From the NCBI RefSeq assembly GCF_013403875.1, contig NZ_JACBNX010000008.1:115198-179197 (forward strand): 64,000 bases of DNA, read 5' to 3'. The DNA is from Burkholderia guangdongensis (GTDB lineage: Bacteria; Pseudomonadota; Gammaproteobacteria; Burkholderiales; Burkholderiaceae). This document shows positions 61,796 through 64,000 of the stretch, piece after piece. The notes below the pieces were generated by a model. The model did no database searches and was not told the origin of the DNA. It saw only the letters and a list, made by a program, of their open reading frames with translations. Position 1 is the first letter of the stretch; each line of letters opens with the position of its first letter. The translations under genes and the position numbers were made by a program.

Positions 61796-62992
61796 TTACG
61801 CGATGTTCTCGAACACCGCGGCGATCCCCTGCCCGCCGCCGATACACATCGTGACGAGCGCGTAGCGACCGCCGATCCGCTTCAGCTCGTACAGCGCCTT
61901 CACGGTAATCAGCGCGCCGGTCGCGCCGATCGGGTGGCCGAGCGAGATGCCGGAGCCGTTCGGGTTCACCTTCGCCGGATCGAGGCCGAGCTCTTGCGTG
62001 ACCGCGCACGCCTGCGCGGCGAACGCTTCGTTCGATTCGATCACGTCGAGATCGGCGGCCGTGATCCCCGCACGCTCGAGCGCGAGGCGCGACGCCGGCA
62101 CCGGGCCGATCCCCATGTACGCCGGATCGACGCCTGCGTGCGCGTACGCCACGAGCCGCGCGAGCGGCTTCGCGCCGCGCTTCTCGGCCACGCCGCGCTC
62201 CATCAGCAGCACGGCCGCGGCCGCGTCGTTGATCCCCGACGCGTTGCCGGCCGTCACCGTGCCGTTCTCCTTCACGAACACCGGCTTGAGCTTCGAGAAA
62301 TCGTCGAGGCTCGCGTCGTGGCGCACGTGCTCGTCGGTGTCGAACAGCACCTCGCCCTTCTTCGACTTGATCGCGATCGGCAGGATCTGGTCCTTGAAAC
62401 GCCCTTCGGCGATCGCACGCGCCGCGCGGCGGTGCGATTCGAGCGCGAGCGCGTCCTGCGCGTCGCGCGAAATCCCGTACTTCGCCGCGACGTTCTCGGC
62501 GGTCACGCCCATGTGGATCGTCTGGAACGGATCGTGCAGCGCGCCGACCATCATGTCGACGAGCTTCGCATCGCCCATCCGCTGGCCGAAGCGCGCGGCC
62601 GGCACGCTGAACGGCGCGCGGGTCATGTTTTCCGCGCCGCCGCCGATCGCGATGTCGGCGTCGCCGAGCAGAATCGTCTGCGCGGCCGACACGATCGCCT
62701 GCAGGCCCGACCCGCACAGGCGGTTCACGGTCAGCGCCGGCGTGTGCTGCGCGACGCCGCCGTCGATCGCCGCGACGCGCGCGAGATACATGTCCTTCGG
62801 CTCGGTATGCACGACGTTGCCGAACACGACGTGGCCGACGTCGTCGCCCGCGACGTTCGCGCGCGACAGCACTTCACGTACGACCTTCGCGCCGAGCACC
62901 GTCGGCGAAAAATCCTTCAGGCTGCCACCGAAATCGCCGATCGCGGTACGGACCCCGCTTACCACCACCACTTCCTTCGCTGCATTGCTCAT
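61796..62992 (-). CDS. Acetyl-CoA acetyltransferase (thiolase)
   Basis: A 398-residue biosynthetic/degradative thiolase. Catalytic Cys93 is in NRLCGSGLQAI; GHPIGATGALI and MCIGGGQG near the C-terminus supply the His and second Cys. It interconverts two acetyl-CoA with acetoacetyl-CoA or cleaves longer 3-oxoacyl-CoA. Neighbours (3-hydroxyacyl-CoA dehydrogenase downstream, ETF-QO upstream) point to beta-oxidation-type catabolism. A role in poly-hydroxybutyrate synthesis is possible but no phaB or phaC is here. Confidence 0.93.
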   Translation of the reverse strand: MSNAAKEVVVVSGVRTAIGDFGGSLKDFSPTVLGAKVVREVLSRANVAGDDVGHVVFGNVVHTEPKDMYLARVAAIDGGVAQHTPALTVNRLCGSGLQAIVSAAQTILLGDADIAIGGGAENMTRAPFSVPAARFGQRMGDAKLVDMMVGALHDPFQTIHMGVTAENVAAKYGISRDAQDALALESHRRAARAIAEGRFKDQILPIAIKSKKGEVLFDTDEHVRHDASLDDFSKLKPVFVKENGTVTAGNASGINDAAAAVLLMERGVAEKRGAKPLARLVAYAHAGVDPAYMGIGPVPASRLALERAGITAADLDVIESNEAFAAQACAVTQELGLDPAKVNPNGSGISLGHPIGATGALITVKALYELKRIGGRYALVTMCIGGGQGIAAVFENIA

Positions 62993-63030
62993 CGACTTGC
63001 TCCAGTTACGTTCGCGCGTGCACGCGCGCT

Positions 63031-63072
63031 TCTCAGACGTTACTTCTCAGACGTTACATCTCAGACGTTACA
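63031..63072. repeat. 14-bp tandem repeat over the ETF-QO stop codon
   Basis: Three copies of TCTCAGACGTTACA (the first ends in T) span 63031-63072. The last copy contains the TAA stop (63068-63070) of the minus-strand ETF-QO gene, so each copy carries a stop-like TAA on that strand. Confidence 0.85.
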
Positions 63073-64000
63073 TATTCGGATAATTCGGGCCACCACCGCC
63101 TTCCGGCGTGACCCACACGATGTTCTGCGTCGGATCCTTGATGTCGCAGGTCTTGCAGTGTACGCAGTTCTGCGCGTTGATGACCAGCCGGTCGCTGCCG
63201 TCGTCGTTCTTCACGAACTCGTACACCGCCGCCGGGCAGAACCGGCCTTCCGGCCCCGCGTACTGGTGCAGGTTCACGTTCACCGGCACGCTCGCGTCCT
63301 TCAGCGTCAGGTGCGCCGGCTGGTTCTCCTCGTGGTTCGTGTTCGAGATGAACACCGACGACAGCCGGTCGAACGTCAGCTTGCCGTCCGGTTTCGGATA
63401 CTCGATCGGCTGACACATCGACGCCGGCTTCAGCATCTCGTGGTCCGCGTGCTGGTGGCGCAGCGTCCACGGCACGTTGCCGTTCATCAGCTTCTGCTCG
63501 ATCCCGACCATCAGCGTGCCGAGATACAGCCCCTTGCTCATCCACTGCTTGAAGTTGCGCGAGCGGTACAGCTCCGTGTACAGCCACGACGTCTTGAACG
63601 CATCCGGATACGCGGCGAGCTCGTCGCTCTGGCGGCCCGCCTGCACCGCGTCGAACGCCGCGTCGGCGGCCAGCATCCCGGTCTTGATCGCCGCGTGCGA
63701 GCCCTTGATGCGCGCGGCGTTCAGGAACCCGGCGTCGTCACCAATCAGCGCGCCGCCCGGGAACACCGTCTTCGGCAGCGACATCAGCCCGCCGGCCGTC
63801 ATCGCCCGCGCGCCGTACGACACGCGCTTGCCGCCTTCGAGGAAATGGCGGATCGCCGGGTGCGTCTTGTAGCGCTGGAATTCCTCGAACGGCGACAGGT
63901 ACGGGTTCGAATACCCGAGCCCGACCACGAAGCCGACGACCACCTGGTTGTTGTCCATGTGGTACAGGAACGAGCCGCCGTACGTGTCCGGCTTCAGCGG
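63068..64000 (-). CDS. Electron transfer flavoprotein-ubiquinone oxidoreductase, C-terminal part
   Basis: The last 310 codons of ETF-QO; the N-terminus with the FAD-binding motif lies beyond the window. The enzyme passes electrons from ETF to the quinone pool at the inner membrane. Visible are the FAD-domain stretch PGGALIGDDAGFLNAARIKGSHAAIKTGMLAAD and the C-terminal ferredoxin-like 4Fe-4S site with cysteines in RFCPAAVYE and NCVHCKTCDIKDPTQNI, ending GGGGPNYPNM. It lies 75 bases upstream of the thiolase, in keeping with a shared beta-oxidation role. Confidence 0.95.
   Translation of the reverse strand, partial: PLKPDTYGGSFLYHMDNNQVVVGFVVGLGYSNPYLSPFEEFQRYKTHPAIRHFLEGGKRVSYGARAMTAGGLMSLPKTVFPGGALIGDDAGFLNAARIKGSHAAIKTGMLAADAAFDAVQAGRQSDELAAYPDAFKTSWLYTELYRSRNFKQWMSKGLYLGTLMVGIEQKLMNGNVPWTLRHQHADHEMLKPASMCQPIEYPKPDGKLTFDRLSSVFISNTNHEENQPAHLTLKDASVPVNVNLHQYAGPEGRFCPAAVYEFVKNDDGSDRLVINAQNCVHCKTCDIKDPTQNIVWVTPEGGGGPNYPNM

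Overview
The window looks like a chromosomal segment of a Burkholderia species. It has very high GC with strong GC3 bias (long open frames on both strands), a Burkholderia-type trimeric porin, a complete hut operon of the HutF/HutG type, an hpa homoprotocatechuate meta-cleavage cluster, a thiolase/3-hydroxyacyl-CoA dehydrogenase pair and an ETF-quinone oxidoreductase. No rRNA, tRNA, insertion sequence, phage gene or CRISPR array was recognised. The genus is inferred from gene content and style; no search was run.

Layout. 1-4,624: start of a lipoprotein gene (cut by the window edge) and a large PAR-repeat autotransporter, followed by an AT-rich divergent region. 5,285-8,213: a two-gene molybdenum hydroxylase (2Fe-2S subunit plus Tat-exported Mo subunit). 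8,295-10,787: a MarR / isochorismatase-like / DHA2 efflux operon. 11,100-13,024: APS kinase and a glutamine-synthetase-like enzyme. 13,523-21,691: histidine utilisation, hutH-hutC-hutU-hutD-hutI-hutF-hutG, all on the minus strand, from one promoter with two near-identical HutC operators. 21,882-30,035: wecB, a 1.1-kb gene-free stretch rich in hairpins, then a five-gene operon (processive GT2 synthase, bactofilin-like beta-helix protein, YaiO-type outer-membrane protein, multi-span membrane protein, secreted toroid-like protein) that looks like an incompletely described exopolysaccharide synthesis/export locus. 30,079-33,624: porin, MHS-type transporter and a LysR regulator.

33,680-42,285: an amine catabolic cluster on the minus strand (LuxR regulator, aldehyde dehydrogenase, class III aminotransferase, AraC regulator, APC permease, PuuB-like oxidoreductase, cupin). 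Three promoters in it share one sequence box at a constant distance from the -10 element. 42,532-51,000: an operon for an aromatic acid handled as a CoA thioester (alpha/beta hydrolase, acyl-CoA ligase, VOC dioxygenase, flavin monooxygenase, 4HBT thioesterase, maleate isomerase, MFS carrier, TetR regulator). Its parts fit a route from a salicylate-like acid to a gentisate-like diol, then maleate and fumarate, using a VOC ring-cleavage enzyme where a cupin gentisate dioxygenase would be expected. 51,195-60,824: an SDR, an SDR/MoaF pair, and hpaR divergent from hpaG1-G2-E-D-F-H-I. 60,923-64,000: 3-hydroxyacyl-CoA dehydrogenase, thiolase and the C-terminal part of ETF-QO.

The segment is largely about catabolism and the cell envelope: histidine, amines, 4-hydroxyphenylacetate and a second aromatic acid all feed central metabolism, while the autotransporter, porin, lipoprotein and glycan locus act at the surface. 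The two most interesting parts are the GT2/bactofilin/YaiO/toroid locus and the CoA-thioester aromatic operon.
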